Below, in pieces: positions 8,995-17,730 of a DNA stretch of 64,000 nucleotides. A model generated the notes under the pieces. That model was not told the DNA's origin and did not search any database. It saw only the letters and a list, made by a program, of their open reading frames with translations. This DNA is from Natronincola ferrireducens (GTDB lineage Bacteria; Bacillota; Clostridia; Peptostreptococcales; Natronincolaceae), in the NCBI RefSeq assembly GCF_900100845.1, contig NZ_FNFP01000001.1:496001-560000 (forward strand). Reading direction: 5' to 3'. Every line of letters begins with the position of its first letter. Position 1 is the first letter of the stretch. Position numbers and translations under genes: made by a program.

Positions 8995-9741
8995 TTAAAG
9001 TTTATTGATCATACTGGCCATATAGCCAGCCCCAAATCCATTATCTATATTTACTACAGCGGTGCCGCTGGCACAGCTGTTGAGCATGGATAATAGGGCT
9101 GCTAGACCACCAAAATTTGCCCCATAACCGACACTGGTGGGGACAGCAATGACGGGTTTATCCACCAACCCCCCCACCACACTAGCTAAAGCACCCTCCA
9201 TACCGGCAACAGCGATAACTACCCGAGCATTTGTTATGATATCTAGTTTGGAAAAAAGTCTATGGATACCCGCCACCCCCACATCATAAACCCGTTCCAC
9301 CTTGTTACCTAAGATCTCCGCTGTAACAGCAGCTTCTTCAGCCACGGGGATATCGGAGGTTCCACCAGTAACGATGACAATATAACCCTTACCAGTCTCG
9401 ATTTTTTGCTGCTGTAGGACAATGGTTCTAGCTGCTTCATTGTGTATCGCCATAGGGTGCATCTTTTTTACAGCTTCATACATTTCTTTGGTAGCCCTTG
9501 TTCCCAATACATTGCTACCCCTTTTATAAATCATGTCCACGATGTGAACCACCTGGTCTACTGTTTTGCCAGCACAATAGATAACCTCAGGATAACCCTG
9601 TCTCAATTCACGATGGTGATCTACCTTAGCAAAGCCTAAGTCCTCATAAGGAAGCTGCTTCAACTGAGATAGGGCCGTCTCCACTTCTATTTTATTTTCT
9701 TTAACATCCCTAAGTAGCTTTTCAATGGTTTCTACCTTCAA
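8995..9741 (-). CDS. larB: LarB, pyridinium-3,5-biscarboxylate synthase of nickel-pincer cofactor synthesis
   Basis: Carboxylates and hydrolyses nicotinic acid adenine dinucleotide to start the nickel-pincer nucleotide (lactate racemase cofactor). 248 residues with an N-terminal helical part and a C-terminal AIR-carboxylase-like (PurE-like) domain from about residue 120: VIVTGGTSDIPVAEEA, YDVGVAGIHRL and GMEGALASVVGGLV are characteristic LarB segments. Start is TTG 9741 with a strong GGGAGGGG site. It is 32 nt downstream of larC in the same direction. LarE (sulfur transferase) and LarA-type racemases are not in the window, so the enzyme that uses the cofactor is unknown. Confidence 0.9.
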   Translation of the reverse strand: MKVETIEKLLRDVKENKIEVETALSQLKQLPYEDLGFAKVDHHRELRQGYPEVIYCAGKTVDQVVHIVDMIYKRGSNVLGTRATKEMYEAVKKMHPMAIHNEAARTIVLQQQKIETGKGYIVIVTGGTSDIPVAEEAAVTAEILGNKVERVYDVGVAGIHRLFSKLDIITNARVVIAVAGMEGALASVVGGLVDKPVIAVPTSVGYGANFGGLAALLSMLNSCASGTAVVNIDNGFGAGYMASMINKL

Positions 9742-9773
9742 CTAAACCCCTCCCTAAATTCCTCTAAATTCAA

Positions 9774-11015
9774 TTAATCCTGCAGTTGTGTGGCATATAA
9801 CTGTTGAACTAGATTGTAGACTTGATGAATAGGAATTTCATAATTTTTTGCAATTATTTTGCAATCCTCATACTCTGGCTTCCATTTTACAACCTTCCCC
9901 TGGTGGACAGCTAATTTAACCCTTACAGGCCCATAGGAGGTTTCAAGCTTTACTATTCTTCTTTCCATCATAACCTTATCTACGTCATAGCTTCGTATTC
10001 CTAAAGTAGTGGTTTCTTGGAACAATAAAGTGGTCAAACTCTCTATCAAATTGGGATTACATAAGACACTCAGCTTCATGGCGGGTCTGCTTTTCTTCAT
10101 GGTAATAGGAGTAAGATAGACATCCATTGCCCCTTTATCCAAAAGCTTATCCATAATATATTGATAAAGTTCAGGGTTCATATCATCAATGTTGCATTCT
10201 ATAATTTTAGCCTTTTCCCTAGGTACTTCTAGACTTTCCCCCAAAAATACCCTAAGGACGTTGGGGATAGCATTGTCTCGATGACCAATACCATAGGCTA
10301 CCTTTGTAATGGTGAAGTCCTTATTAGGACTAAATTCATCTCCCAAAACTTTGGCGATGGCAGCACCGGTAGGGGTAGTCATTTCCTTTTGAATATCTCC
10401 AGAGACAATGGGGATACCCATTAAAATCTCTGTAGTGGCAGGGGCTGGCACGGGGAACCTTCCATGGGCACAATCTACAAAGCCGCCCCCCACAGTAATA
10501 GGAGAAAAGATAACCTTGTCCACCTCTAGGGCATCATAGCATAGGGCCGCCCCTACGATATCTAGTATAGAGTCAACTGCCCCCACCTCATGGAAATGAA
10601 CATCCTCTATAGATTTACCGTGGATTTTGGCTTCAGCCTTGGCAATTTCCATAAACATTTTCAAGCTAAGGGACTTGACACTAGGGCTTAAGTCACTATC
10701 CTTCACCATATTTTCTATATGATGGAGATTTCTATGATGATGTTCATGGTGATGATCTTCGCCAAGAGGGGAGGTGTGACTATGACCATCAACATGGTGA
10801 TGGTCGTCATGTTGATGGGATAGATGGATAGTCACCTTTGTTCCTGTAATACCTTTCCTTTCATCTCTTTTGATTTCTAATAGGTATTCCTTATGTATAG
10901 GTAGCTTTTTAAGCTCTCTTCTTAAATAATCTTCGTTGACCCCTAAGTCCAGCATAGCACCTAGATTCATATCTCCACTAATTCCAGAGAAACAGTCATA
11001 GTATAGAATTTTCAT
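9774..11015 (-). CDS. larC: LarC, nickel insertion protein of nickel-pincer cofactor synthesis
   Basis: Cyclometallase that inserts nickel into the pincer nucleotide. 413 residues as one uninterrupted frame containing both LarC1 and LarC2 regions. In Lactobacillus plantarum the same protein needs a ribosomal frameshift; none is needed here. Begins MKILYYDCFSGISGDM; the conserved HFHEVGAVDSILDIVG lies about residues 140-156. A histidine-rich stretch (about residues 66-100, with DDHHH, EDHHHEHHH and NLHH) fits metal handling. ATG 11015 has a CAGGAGG site. The gene is followed by larB and faces bcd across a 311-bp divergent gap. Confidence 0.92.
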   Translation of the reverse strand: MKILYYDCFSGISGDMNLGAMLDLGVNEDYLRRELKKLPIHKEYLLEIKRDERKGITGTKVTIHLSHQHDDHHHVDGHSHTSPLGEDHHHEHHHRNLHHIENMVKDSDLSPSVKSLSLKMFMEIAKAEAKIHGKSIEDVHFHEVGAVDSILDIVGAALCYDALEVDKVIFSPITVGGGFVDCAHGRFPVPAPATTEILMGIPIVSGDIQKEMTTPTGAAIAKVLGDEFSPNKDFTITKVAYGIGHRDNAIPNVLRVFLGESLEVPREKAKIIECNIDDMNPELYQYIMDKLLDKGAMDVYLTPITMKKSRPAMKLSVLCNPNLIESLTTLLFQETTTLGIRSYDVDKVMMERRIVKLETSYGPVRVKLAVHQGKVVKWKPEYEDCKIIAKNYEIPIHQVYNLVQQLYATQLQD

Positions 11016-11162
11016 GGGTATACCTCCTGATGGAAATTATAGTTTAAGTATGGCGTTAATATTAGTTTGTGAAAAAAGATATTTTTTATATAGCATTTAC
11101 TTATTATACTATATTAATTACTTTCGGCAAAACCATCATTATTTTAATCAATATTTAAAACT

Positions 11163-11178
11163 TGGCATGTTTTATGCA
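11163..11178 (+). promoter_or_regulatory. Sigma-54 (-24/-12) promoter of bcd-etfBA
   Basis: TTGGCATGTTTTATGCAT has GG at 11164-11165 and GC at 11176-11177, exactly 10 nt apart, matching the consensus TGGCAYG-N4-WTGCA. It lies about 150 nt before the bcd start. The abfD promoter has the same form. No copy of the palindrome seen upstream of abfD was found between here and larC. Confidence 0.7.
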
Positions 11179-11326
11179 TGATATTAATCTATAAAGAGAG
11201 GAGTGGTTTAAATAGTTTTATCTATACACTATCAACATCCATCTTTAATATAGCCATTTCCAAAAATGAAAAATGCTATAGAAAGCAACAAAAGTAAAAT
11301 ATAAATAATGTAAGGGGGTCATAAAA

Positions 11327-12466
11327 ATGAATTTCAACTTATCAAAGGAACATCTAATGCTTCAGCAGATGTATGAAGAGTTTGCTGAAAAAGAAGTAAA
11401 ACCATTGGCAGAGGAAGTAGATGAAACAGAAGAATTTCCAGTAGAGACTTTAAAGAAATTGAAACACTATGGATTTATGGGTATCCCTTTTCCTAGGGAA
11501 TATGGGGGAGAAGGGGGAGATGTTTTAGGCTACGCCATGGCAGTTGAAGCCCTATCAAAGGTTTGTGCCACCACAGGAGTTATTGTATCAGCCCATACCT
11601 CCCTATGCGCAGCTCCTATCTATGAGTTTGGAACAGAAAAACAAAAAGAAAAATACTTAATTCCTTTAGCCAAAGGAGAAAAATTAGGAGCCTTTGGATT
11701 AACAGAAGCAAATGCAGGAACCGATGCATCAGCACAGCAGACTACAGCAGAATTAAAAGGGGATTATTATTTGCTAAATGGCTCCAAAATATTTATCACC
11801 AACGGGGGCTATGCTGACACTTATGTAGTTATGGCAATGACGGATAAAAGCAAAGGAACGAGAGGGATTTCTGCCTTTATCGTTGAGGCAGATACTGAAG
11901 GTTTTACTATTGGAAAAAAAGAGTCAAAGATGGGAATTAGAGGCTCCGCCACCTGCGAATTAATTTTCGAAAATTGCAAAATTCCTAAGGAAAACCTTTT
12001 AGGAAGTGAAGGAAAGGGCTTCAAGATTGCAATGCAAACCTTGGATGGGGGGCGTATTGGTATTGCTTCACAAGCCCTTGGAATTGCAGAAGGTGCTTTG
12101 GAGGAAACTGTTAACTATGTGAAGGAAAGAAAGCAGTTTAATAGACCTCTTGCTTCCTTCCAAAATACCCAGTTCCAATTGGCAGATATGTATACAAAAG
12201 TAGAAGCTGCAAAAATGTTGGTATATAAGGCTGCTTTTCATAAGGAAAACAAACTGCCTTATTCAAAAGAAGCTGCTATGGCAAAGCTCTATGCTGCTGA
12301 AGTAGCTATGGAAGTTACTACAAAGGCGGTACAGCTCCATGGTGGATATGGTTATACTAGGGAATATCCAGTTGAAAGAATGATGCGTGATGCAAAAATT
12401 ACAGAAATTTATGAAGGTACATCAGAGGTTCAAAGAATGGTAATATCTTCACATTTATTGAAATAG
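11327..12466 (+). CDS. bcd: Butyryl-CoA (short-chain acyl-CoA) dehydrogenase
   Basis: FAD enzyme that reduces crotonyl-CoA to butyryl-CoA together with EtfAB. 379 residues, the standard length. Family motifs in order: GAFGLTEANAGTDAS (about 125-139), the FAD/substrate loop YYLLNGSKIFITNGG (about 148-162), QLHGGYGYTREYPVER (about 342-357), and the catalytic glutamate in IYEGTSEVQRM near residue 367. GGGGG lies 8 nt before ATG 11327. etfB and etfA follow with gaps of 15-16 nt, the classic Clostridia bcd-etfBA order. Crotonase, thiolase and 3-hydroxybutyryl-CoA dehydrogenase are missing here, so crotonyl-CoA probably comes from the AbfD reaction encoded next door. A sigma-54 promoter precedes it. 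Confidence 0.93.
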   Translation: MNFNLSKEHLMLQQMYEEFAEKEVKPLAEEVDETEEFPVETLKKLKHYGFMGIPFPREYGGEGGDVLGYAMAVEALSKVCATTGVIVSAHTSLCAAPIYEFGTEKQKEKYLIPLAKGEKLGAFGLTEANAGTDASAQQTTAELKGDYYLLNGSKIFITNGGYADTYVVMAMTDKSKGTRGISAFIVEADTEGFTIGKKESKMGIRGSATCELIFENCKIPKENLLGSEGKGFKIAMQTLDGGRIGIASQALGIAEGALEETVNYVKERKQFNRPLASFQNTQFQLADMYTKVEAAKMLVYKAAFHKENKLPYSKEAAMAKLYAAEVAMEVTTKAVQLHGGYGYTREYPVERMMRDAKITEIYEGTSEVQRMVISSHLLK

Positions 12467-12481
12467 GGGGGGTTGAAATCC

Positions 12482-13264
12482 ATGAAGATTATTGTTTGTA
12501 TTAAACAAGTGCCAGACACAACAGAAGTAAAAATTGATCCCAAAACAGGAACTTTGATTAGAGATGGTATTCCTAGCATTATCAATCCTGACGACAAGAG
12601 TGGATTAGAGGCAGCTTTAAAACTAAAGGATGAAGCGGGGGCCCATGTAACTGTATTAACTATGGGACCGCCACAAGCAGACTTAGCATTAAGAGAAGTA
12701 TTAGCTATGGGTGCAGATCGAGCTATTCTTTTAACAGATCGTGGTTTTGCAGGAGCAGATACTTGGGCCACTTCTTGTACGCTGGCAGGAGCTATAGAGA
12801 AATTAGAATATGATTTAATTATCGCAGGAAGACAAGCAATAGACGGGGATACGGCTCAAGTAGGGCCACAAATTGCAGAACATTTAAATCTTCCTCAAGT
12901 AACCTATGTAGAGGATTTGAAGCTACAGGGAAATGAATTCCTTTTAAAACGGAGCTTTGAAGATGGATACCATCTCATTAAAGTAAAACCCCCTTGTTTA
13001 ATTACTACATTAAAGGAAATGAATGAAGCTAGGTATATGAAGATAGGGGGAGTATTTGATGCCTATCGAGAAAAAGAAGTAGAGGTTTGGAATTTAAAGG
13101 ATATTAATGTAGACATTTCTAATATAGGGTTAAAGGGTTCCCCAACAAAAGTAAAAAAAGCCTTTACTAAAGGGGCAAAAACAGCAGGAAAAGTTTATGA
13201 TGTGGCTCCAAAAGAGGCAGCAGAAATCATCATTGAAAAACTAAAAGAAAAATTTATTATATAG
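12482..13264 (+). CDS. etfB: Electron transfer flavoprotein beta subunit
   Basis: Small subunit of the EtfAB flavoprotein that passes electrons from NADH to Bcd and, in bifurcating systems, to ferredoxin. 260 residues starting MKIIVCIKQVPDTTEVKID, the typical EtfB opening. Further EtfB segments are LIIAGRQAIDGDTAQVGPQ (about 118-136) and CLITTLKEMNEARYM. An in-frame TTG at 12473 would place the start inside the GGGGGGG ribosome site, so ATG 12482 is preferred. Lies between bcd and etfA in one operon. Its pairing with Bcd makes the bifurcating form likely, but that is inference from the operon. Confidence 0.93.
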   Translation: MKIIVCIKQVPDTTEVKIDPKTGTLIRDGIPSIINPDDKSGLEAALKLKDEAGAHVTVLTMGPPQADLALREVLAMGADRAILLTDRGFAGADTWATSCTLAGAIEKLEYDLIIAGRQAIDGDTAQVGPQIAEHLNLPQVTYVEDLKLQGNEFLLKRSFEDGYHLIKVKPPCLITTLKEMNEARYMKIGGVFDAYREKEVEVWNLKDINVDISNIGLKGSPTKVKKAFTKGAKTAGKVYDVAPKEAAEIIIEKLKEKFII

Positions 13265-13280
13265 CTGGGAGGGATACCAT

Positions 13281-14282
13281 TTGGAGAATAAAAACTATAA
13301 AGGTGTTTGGGTTTTTGCTGAGCAGAGGGATGGGGAGATTCAAAAAGTTTCCCTAGAGCTTTTAGGCAAAGGAAAGGAATTGGCAGAGGTTTTAGGAGTA
13401 AAATTGACAGCTGTTTTATTGGGAGATAATATTAAAAAAATAGCAAATGAGCTAATCTATTATGGTGCAGATGAAGTGATTTTAGTAGAGGATAAAGGCT
13501 TAAATCTATATATAACAGAGCCCTATACAAAGGTTATGACAGAAATTATCAATGAAAGAAAACCAGAAATCATTTTACTGGGGGCAACTGCAATAGGAAG
13601 AGATTTAGCTCCAAGAATATCGGCTAGAATCCATACAGGGTTAACGGCAGATTGTACTTCTCTTGAAATAGAGGAGGAGACCAACCACCTATTGATGACA
13701 AGACCTGCTTTTGGAGGAAACCTTTTAGCAACAATTATTTGTCCTGACCATCGACCTCAAATGTCTACTGTAAGACCAGGAGTAATGATCAAATTAGAAA
13801 GAGATGAAAATCGCAAAGGGGAAATAATAGAATATCCATGTAATTTAACACCAGAGGATATAAATATAGAGATTGTAGAAGTGGTGAAGGAAAAGAAGGA
13901 AAAGATTAAAATTGAAGAAGCAGAGGTCTTGGTATCCGGTGGTAGAGGAATAGGTAATAAAGAAAACTTTAATGTGTTGGAGATACTAGCAAAGGAATTA
14001 GGTGGGGTTGTATCTGGGTCCCGTGCGGTAGTAGATGCAGGTTGGATAGAAAGGGATAGGCAAGTAGGACAAACAGGAAAGACGGTTAGACCTAATTTAT
14101 ATTTTGCCTGTGGTATTTCTGGAGCTATTCAGCATTTAGCGGGTATGGAGGAGTCGGATTTAATCGTAGCAATAAACAAAAATGACTCAGCCCCTATTTT
14201 TGAAGTTGCAGATGTAGGGATTGTCGGAGACGTTCATAAAATTATACCTGCTGTGGTGGAGGAACTTAAAAAAATAGTATAA
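13281..14282 (+). CDS. etfA: Electron transfer flavoprotein alpha subunit
   Basis: Large subunit of EtfAB, holding the C-terminal FAD domain. 333 residues. The start is TTG 13281 with GGGAGGG 7 nt upstream. The N-terminal part has ILLGATAIGRDLAPRISAR (about 95-113); the FAD domain from about residue 205 has VSGGRGIGNKENF, VSGSRAVVDAGW, GQTGKTVRPNLYFACGISG and AINKNDSAPIFEVADVGIVG, all standard EtfA motifs. Third gene of the bcd operon; a hairpin terminator follows 8 nt past the stop. Confidence 0.94.
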   Translation: MENKNYKGVWVFAEQRDGEIQKVSLELLGKGKELAEVLGVKLTAVLLGDNIKKIANELIYYGADEVILVEDKGLNLYITEPYTKVMTEIINERKPEIILLGATAIGRDLAPRISARIHTGLTADCTSLEIEEETNHLLMTRPAFGGNLLATIICPDHRPQMSTVRPGVMIKLERDENRKGEIIEYPCNLTPEDINIEIVEVVKEKKEKIKIEEAEVLVSGGRGIGNKENFNVLEILAKELGGVVSGSRAVVDAGWIERDRQVGQTGKTVRPNLYFACGISGAIQHLAGMEESDLIVAINKNDSAPIFEVADVGIVGDVHKIIPAVVEELKKIV

Positions 14283-14290
14283 GATTATTG

Positions 14291-14340
14291 AAAATCCTAC
14301 ATTTTTAGAAGTATAAAAACCTTTAAAGATGTAGGATTTT
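14291..14340 (+). terminator. Terminator of bcd-etfBA
   Basis: Inverted repeat AAAATCCTACAT (14291-14302) and ATGTAGGATTTT (14329-14340), directly after the etfA stop and ending in T residues. Confidence 0.7.
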
Positions 14341-14432
14341 ATATTGGAGGATAAAATTTTAAATGCTGGTGAAGGAATATATTGCTGTAGAATTATGGAA
14401 CCTATTGCAAAATTAAGGAATAAAAAGGATTT

Positions 14433-14499
14433 ATTGCAAAAATGCAATTGAAATGCAGTTTTGCAATAGCTTTATTTCGACACATTGCAACAATGCAAT
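14433..14499 (+). promoter_or_regulatory. Cluster of three ATTGCA-N4-TGCAAT palindromes, likely sigma-54 activator sites
   Basis: Three near-identical 16-bp palindromes: 14433-14448 (perfect), 14452-14467 (one mismatch, AATGCA-N4-TGCAAT) and 14484-14499 (perfect). Centres of the first two are 19 bp apart and of the second and third 32 bp apart, about two and three helix turns. They lie about 340-400 bp upstream of the abfD -24/-12 promoter, a normal distance for upstream activating sequences. An extra half-site ATTGCA occurs near 14404. The protein encoded at 20468 is the obvious candidate ligand; that link is inference. Confidence 0.65.
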
Positions 14500-14723
14500 T
14501 GGGACTGGGGAATACACTTTAAAAGGAGTTATTATTGCCTAAAAAGAAATTTCAGTTGGCGTGGAAAAAAGTTCACCAATAAGATTTCAAGATTTGGTGC
14601 TAGACTATTATTTTTAGTGGATTATAAAATGAGACTTAATTCATAAGTAGACAACTGAAAGTTTGGTTTCTAACTTTCCTGGTGATCACTTAGTTTGTTT
14701 ATCAAGAGGGGGTTTTTACGGCC

Positions 14724-14814
14724 TGTGAATTGTAGTCGAATTTATTTTCAGGGTGTATTGCTAAGACTCCCCCTTCTAAGGGGGAGTCTTAGCAATACAC
14801 CGAAGGATAAAATG
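14724..14814. repeat. Interspersed palindromic repeat, copy A (24-bp perfect stem)
   Basis: A 50-nt perfect palindrome at 14752-14801 (24-bp arms, 2-nt loop CT) flanked by TGTGAATTGTAG on the left and CGAAGGATAAAATG on the right. Related copies lie at 41608-41688 and, as a right-hand fragment, at 38665-38694. It lies between the activator sites and the abfD promoter. A 15-codon frame (TTG 14535 to TAA 14582) with a good AAAGGAG site also lies in this gap, but its status is unclear. Confidence 0.6.
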
Positions 14815-14836
14815 TTTTTCTGTTAGACATATAAAA

Positions 14837-14852
14837 TGGCATGGTTTTTGCA
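14837..14852 (+). promoter_or_regulatory. Sigma-54 (-24/-12) promoter of abfD
   Basis: TGGCATGGTTTTTGCA: GG at 14838-14839 and GC at 14850-14851 are 10 nt apart and match the consensus TGGCACG-N4-TTGCA with one mismatch. The start of abfD is 36 nt downstream of the -12 element, leaving room for the GAGGGG ribosome site at 14873. Confidence 0.8.
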
Positions 14853-14887
14853 ATTATTAATTTTAAAAAAAGAGGGGAGCGATTTAT

Positions 14888-16339
14888 ATGCCACTTAGAA
14901 CACCTAAATCCTATATAGAAAGCTTAAGAAAATTAAATTTAGAGGTTTATATGTTTGGGAAAAGGGTGGAAAACCCAGTAGATGACCCTATTATTAGACC
15001 TTCATTAAGCTCAGTAGTGATGACCTATGCTTTAGCTCAAGATCCTCAATATGAGGACATAATGACTGCAACCTCAAGCTTAACAGGTAAAAAAATCAAT
15101 CGTTTTACCCATTTACACCAAAGCGAAGAGGATCTAATCAAAAAGGTTAAGATGCTCCGATTATTAGGTCAAAAAACTGGAGCTTGTTTTCAACGATGTG
15201 TGGGGATGGATGCCTTTAATGCAGTTTACAGTACAACCTTTGAAATTGATGGGAAATATGGAACCTCCTATCACAAAAACTTTGTAGAGTTTTTAAAGTA
15301 TGTACAGGAGGAGGATCTTGTAGTAGATGGTGCTATGACGGATCCAAAGGGCAATAGGGGTTTAGCTCCTTCTCAACAAGCAGATCCAGATTTATTTTTG
15401 AGAATAGTCGAAAGAAGAAAAGATGGGGTTGTTGTTAGGGGGGCAAAGGCTCATCAAACCGGTATGGTAAACTCCCATGAGGTATTGGTGATGCCAACGA
15501 TAGCTATGAAGGAGGAAGATAGAGATTATGCTATAGCCTTTTCAGTACCTAGCGATGCACCAGGAATCAAAATTATTTATGGACGTCAGTCCTGTGATAC
15601 TAGGAAGCTAGAAAAGGGGCTACTAGATAGAGGGAATCCTAAATTTGGAGGACATGAGGCTTTAGTAGTATTTGAAGATGTTTTTGTGCCAAAGGACAGA
15701 ATTTTCATGTGTGGAGAATATGATTTTGCTGGTATGTTAGTAGAGAGATTTGCAGGATACCATAGACAAAGCTATGGAGGATGCAAAGTGGGGGTAGGAG
15801 ATGTTCTAATAGGTGCTACTGCTTTAATCGCTGAATATAATGGTGCTGCAAAGGCATCTCATGTGAAGGATAAAATCATTGAAATGACTCATCTCAATGA
15901 AACCTTATATTCCTGTGGTATTGCTTGCTCCTGTGAAGGACATAAAACCAGTGCAGGAAACTATGAAATTGATATGTTACTGGCTAATGTCTGCAAACAA
16001 AATGTAACAAGATTTCCCTATGAAATTGCAAGATTAGCTGAAGATATTGCTGGAGGGGTTTTTGTCACACTGCCTTCTGAAGAGGATTTAAAAAGTCCAG
16101 AGATAGGAAAATATGTTGAAAAATACTTTAAGGGTGTTGATGGGGTATCCACGATTGATCGCTTCAAAGTCCTAAGGTTAATTGAAAATATGACATTAGG
16201 TACTGCTGCAGTAGGTTATCGTACAGAATCCATGCATGGGGCAGGATCTCCACAGGCACAGCGAATTATGATTGCAAGACAGTCTAATCTTAATAGTAAA
16301 AAACAGCTGGCAAAAGATATTTTAGATATAGACAAATAA
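14888..16339 (+). CDS. abfD: 4-hydroxybutyryl-CoA dehydratase / vinylacetyl-CoA isomerase
   Basis: FAD- and [4Fe-4S]-containing enzyme that dehydrates 4-hydroxybutyryl-CoA to crotonyl-CoA by a radical mechanism. 483 residues, the expected length for AbfD. Cluster ligands known from Clostridium aminobutyricum (C99, C103, H292, C299) are matched by Cys100 and Cys104 in GACFQRCVGMD and by the His and Cys in GYHRQSYGGCKVG (about 293 and 300). RKDGVVVRGAKAHQTG is the conserved flavin-side stretch of the HpaB/AbfD fold. ATG 14888 follows GAGGGG. It sits downstream of a sigma-54 promoter and is followed by the CoA-transferase and alcohol dehydrogenase of the same pathway. Confidence 0.95.
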   Translation: MPLRTPKSYIESLRKLNLEVYMFGKRVENPVDDPIIRPSLSSVVMTYALAQDPQYEDIMTATSSLTGKKINRFTHLHQSEEDLIKKVKMLRLLGQKTGACFQRCVGMDAFNAVYSTTFEIDGKYGTSYHKNFVEFLKYVQEEDLVVDGAMTDPKGNRGLAPSQQADPDLFLRIVERRKDGVVVRGAKAHQTGMVNSHEVLVMPTIAMKEEDRDYAIAFSVPSDAPGIKIIYGRQSCDTRKLEKGLLDRGNPKFGGHEALVVFEDVFVPKDRIFMCGEYDFAGMLVERFAGYHRQSYGGCKVGVGDVLIGATALIAEYNGAAKASHVKDKIIEMTHLNETLYSCGIACSCEGHKTSAGNYEIDMLLANVCKQNVTRFPYEIARLAEDIAGGVFVTLPSEEDLKSPEIGKYVEKYFKGVDGVSTIDRFKVLRLIENMTLGTAAVGYRTESMHGAGSPQAQRIMIARQSNLNSKKQLAKDILDIDK

Positions 16340-16428
16340 AGGGATGCTAAAAAACATTCAATAGAATTGGCCTATTGGGATGAGATGATGAATTTTGTAA
16401 AAAGATTTGGAAATGGGGGGAGAACCTG

Positions 16429-17730
16429 ATGCTATGGGGGGATCTATATAAAAAAAAGCTCTGCAGTCCTGAGGAAGCTGTAAAAAATATAAAGTCGGGA
16501 AATCGAGTTGTAATAGGACACGCAGCGGCAGAACCACAGATTCTTGTCGAGGCTATGGTGAATAACCATGAAAATTATGAAGCTGTAGAAATTGTTCATA
16601 TGGTGCCATTAGGAAAATGTGATTACCTTAATCCAACTATGGAAAAGCATTTTAGGCATAATGCACTTTTTGTAGGGGGGGGATTAGCCCGAAACGCAAT
16701 AGAAGAAGGCAGAGGAGACTATACCCCTAGTTTTTTCTTTGAAATACCAAAATTATTTAAAAATAATATTTTGCCTGTAGATGTTGCACTGGTGCAGGTT
16801 TCTAAACCTGACAAGCAAGGGTATTGTAGCTTAGGGGTTTCCATAGACTATACTAAAAGTGCTGTAGAAAATGCAAAAACCGTTATAGCCCAAGTAAATG
16901 ACCAGATGCCTAGAACCCATGGTGACAGCTTTGTGCATATCAGCCAGATTGACTATATTGTAGAAGCCTCTCAACCCCTACACGAGATACCATTACCTGT
17001 AATAGGAGAAATAGAAAGCAGAATAGGAGAATATTGTGCCAGCTTAATTGATGATGGTTCAACGTTACAATTGGGAATAGGGGCCATACCCGATGCAGTA
17101 TTATCCTTTCTTAAAGTTAAAAATGACTTAGGTATTCATTCAGAAATGTTTTCCGATGGCATACTGGATCTAGTAGAAAATGGAAATATAAACAATACTA
17201 AAAAAACCCTACATAAGGGAAAATCTGTTGCGAATTTTTTGATGGGAAGCAAACGACTTTATGATTATGTGGATGATAATCCTGCTGTTCAAATGTATCC
17301 AGCGGATTATGTAAATCATCCTATGGTGATTGCACAAAACAACAAGATGGTGTCTATCAACTCCGCATTGCAGATAGATATAATGGGGCAGGTGGTGGCG
17401 GAAACCATAGGCTATAAGCAATTTAGCGGTACCGGTGGGCAGGTGGACTTTGTTAGGGGGGCCTCCTTAGCTAAAGAAGGTAAATCCATTATTGCTTTTC
17501 CTTCTGTTGCTGCAAAGGGAAAGATTTCAAGAATCGTTCCCATTGTAGATGAAGGGTCATCCATAACGACCTCTAGAAACGATGTTGACTATGTGGTAAC
17601 AGAGTATGGTATAGCCAGTTTAAAGGGGAAAACCTTGAAGGAAAGAGCACGAGCATTAATTAACATTGCTCATCCAGACTTTAGAGAAATACTCCATGAA
17701 AAAGCAAAAATTCGATTTAGATATTTCTAA
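16429..17730 (+). CDS. abfT: 4-hydroxybutyrate CoA-transferase
   Basis: Moves CoA from acetyl-CoA or butyryl-CoA to 4-hydroxybutyrate. 433 residues, acetyl-CoA hydrolase/transferase family. Visible motifs: GSFV-like opening replaced by SGNRVVIGHAAAEPQ, LGIGAIPDAVLSFL (about 218-231), the probable catalytic glutamate at about residue 239 in HSEMFSDG (Glu238 in the characterised AbfT), FSGTGGQVDFVRGA (about 334-347) and the C-terminal DYVVTEYGIASLKGK. ATG 16429 has a GGGGGG site and is 89 nt after abfD. Function is assigned from family plus its place next to abfD. Other acyl-CoA transferases of this family are the alternative. Confidence 0.9.
   Translation: MLWGDLYKKKLCSPEEAVKNIKSGNRVVIGHAAAEPQILVEAMVNNHENYEAVEIVHMVPLGKCDYLNPTMEKHFRHNALFVGGGLARNAIEEGRGDYTPSFFFEIPKLFKNNILPVDVALVQVSKPDKQGYCSLGVSIDYTKSAVENAKTVIAQVNDQMPRTHGDSFVHISQIDYIVEASQPLHEIPLPVIGEIESRIGEYCASLIDDGSTLQLGIGAIPDAVLSFLKVKNDLGIHSEMFSDGILDLVENGNINNTKKTLHKGKSVANFLMGSKRLYDYVDDNPAVQMYPADYVNHPMVIAQNNKMVSINSALQIDIMGQVVAETIGYKQFSGTGGQVDFVRGASLAKEGKSIIAFPSVAAKGKISRIVPIVDEGSSITTSRNDVDYVVTEYGIASLKGKTLKERARALINIAHPDFREILHEKAKIRFRYF

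Noticed and set aside
12473-12481. Upstream start for etfB
   Set aside because: The TTG lies 1 nt after the G7 ribosome-binding run, which suits the ATG at 12482 instead.
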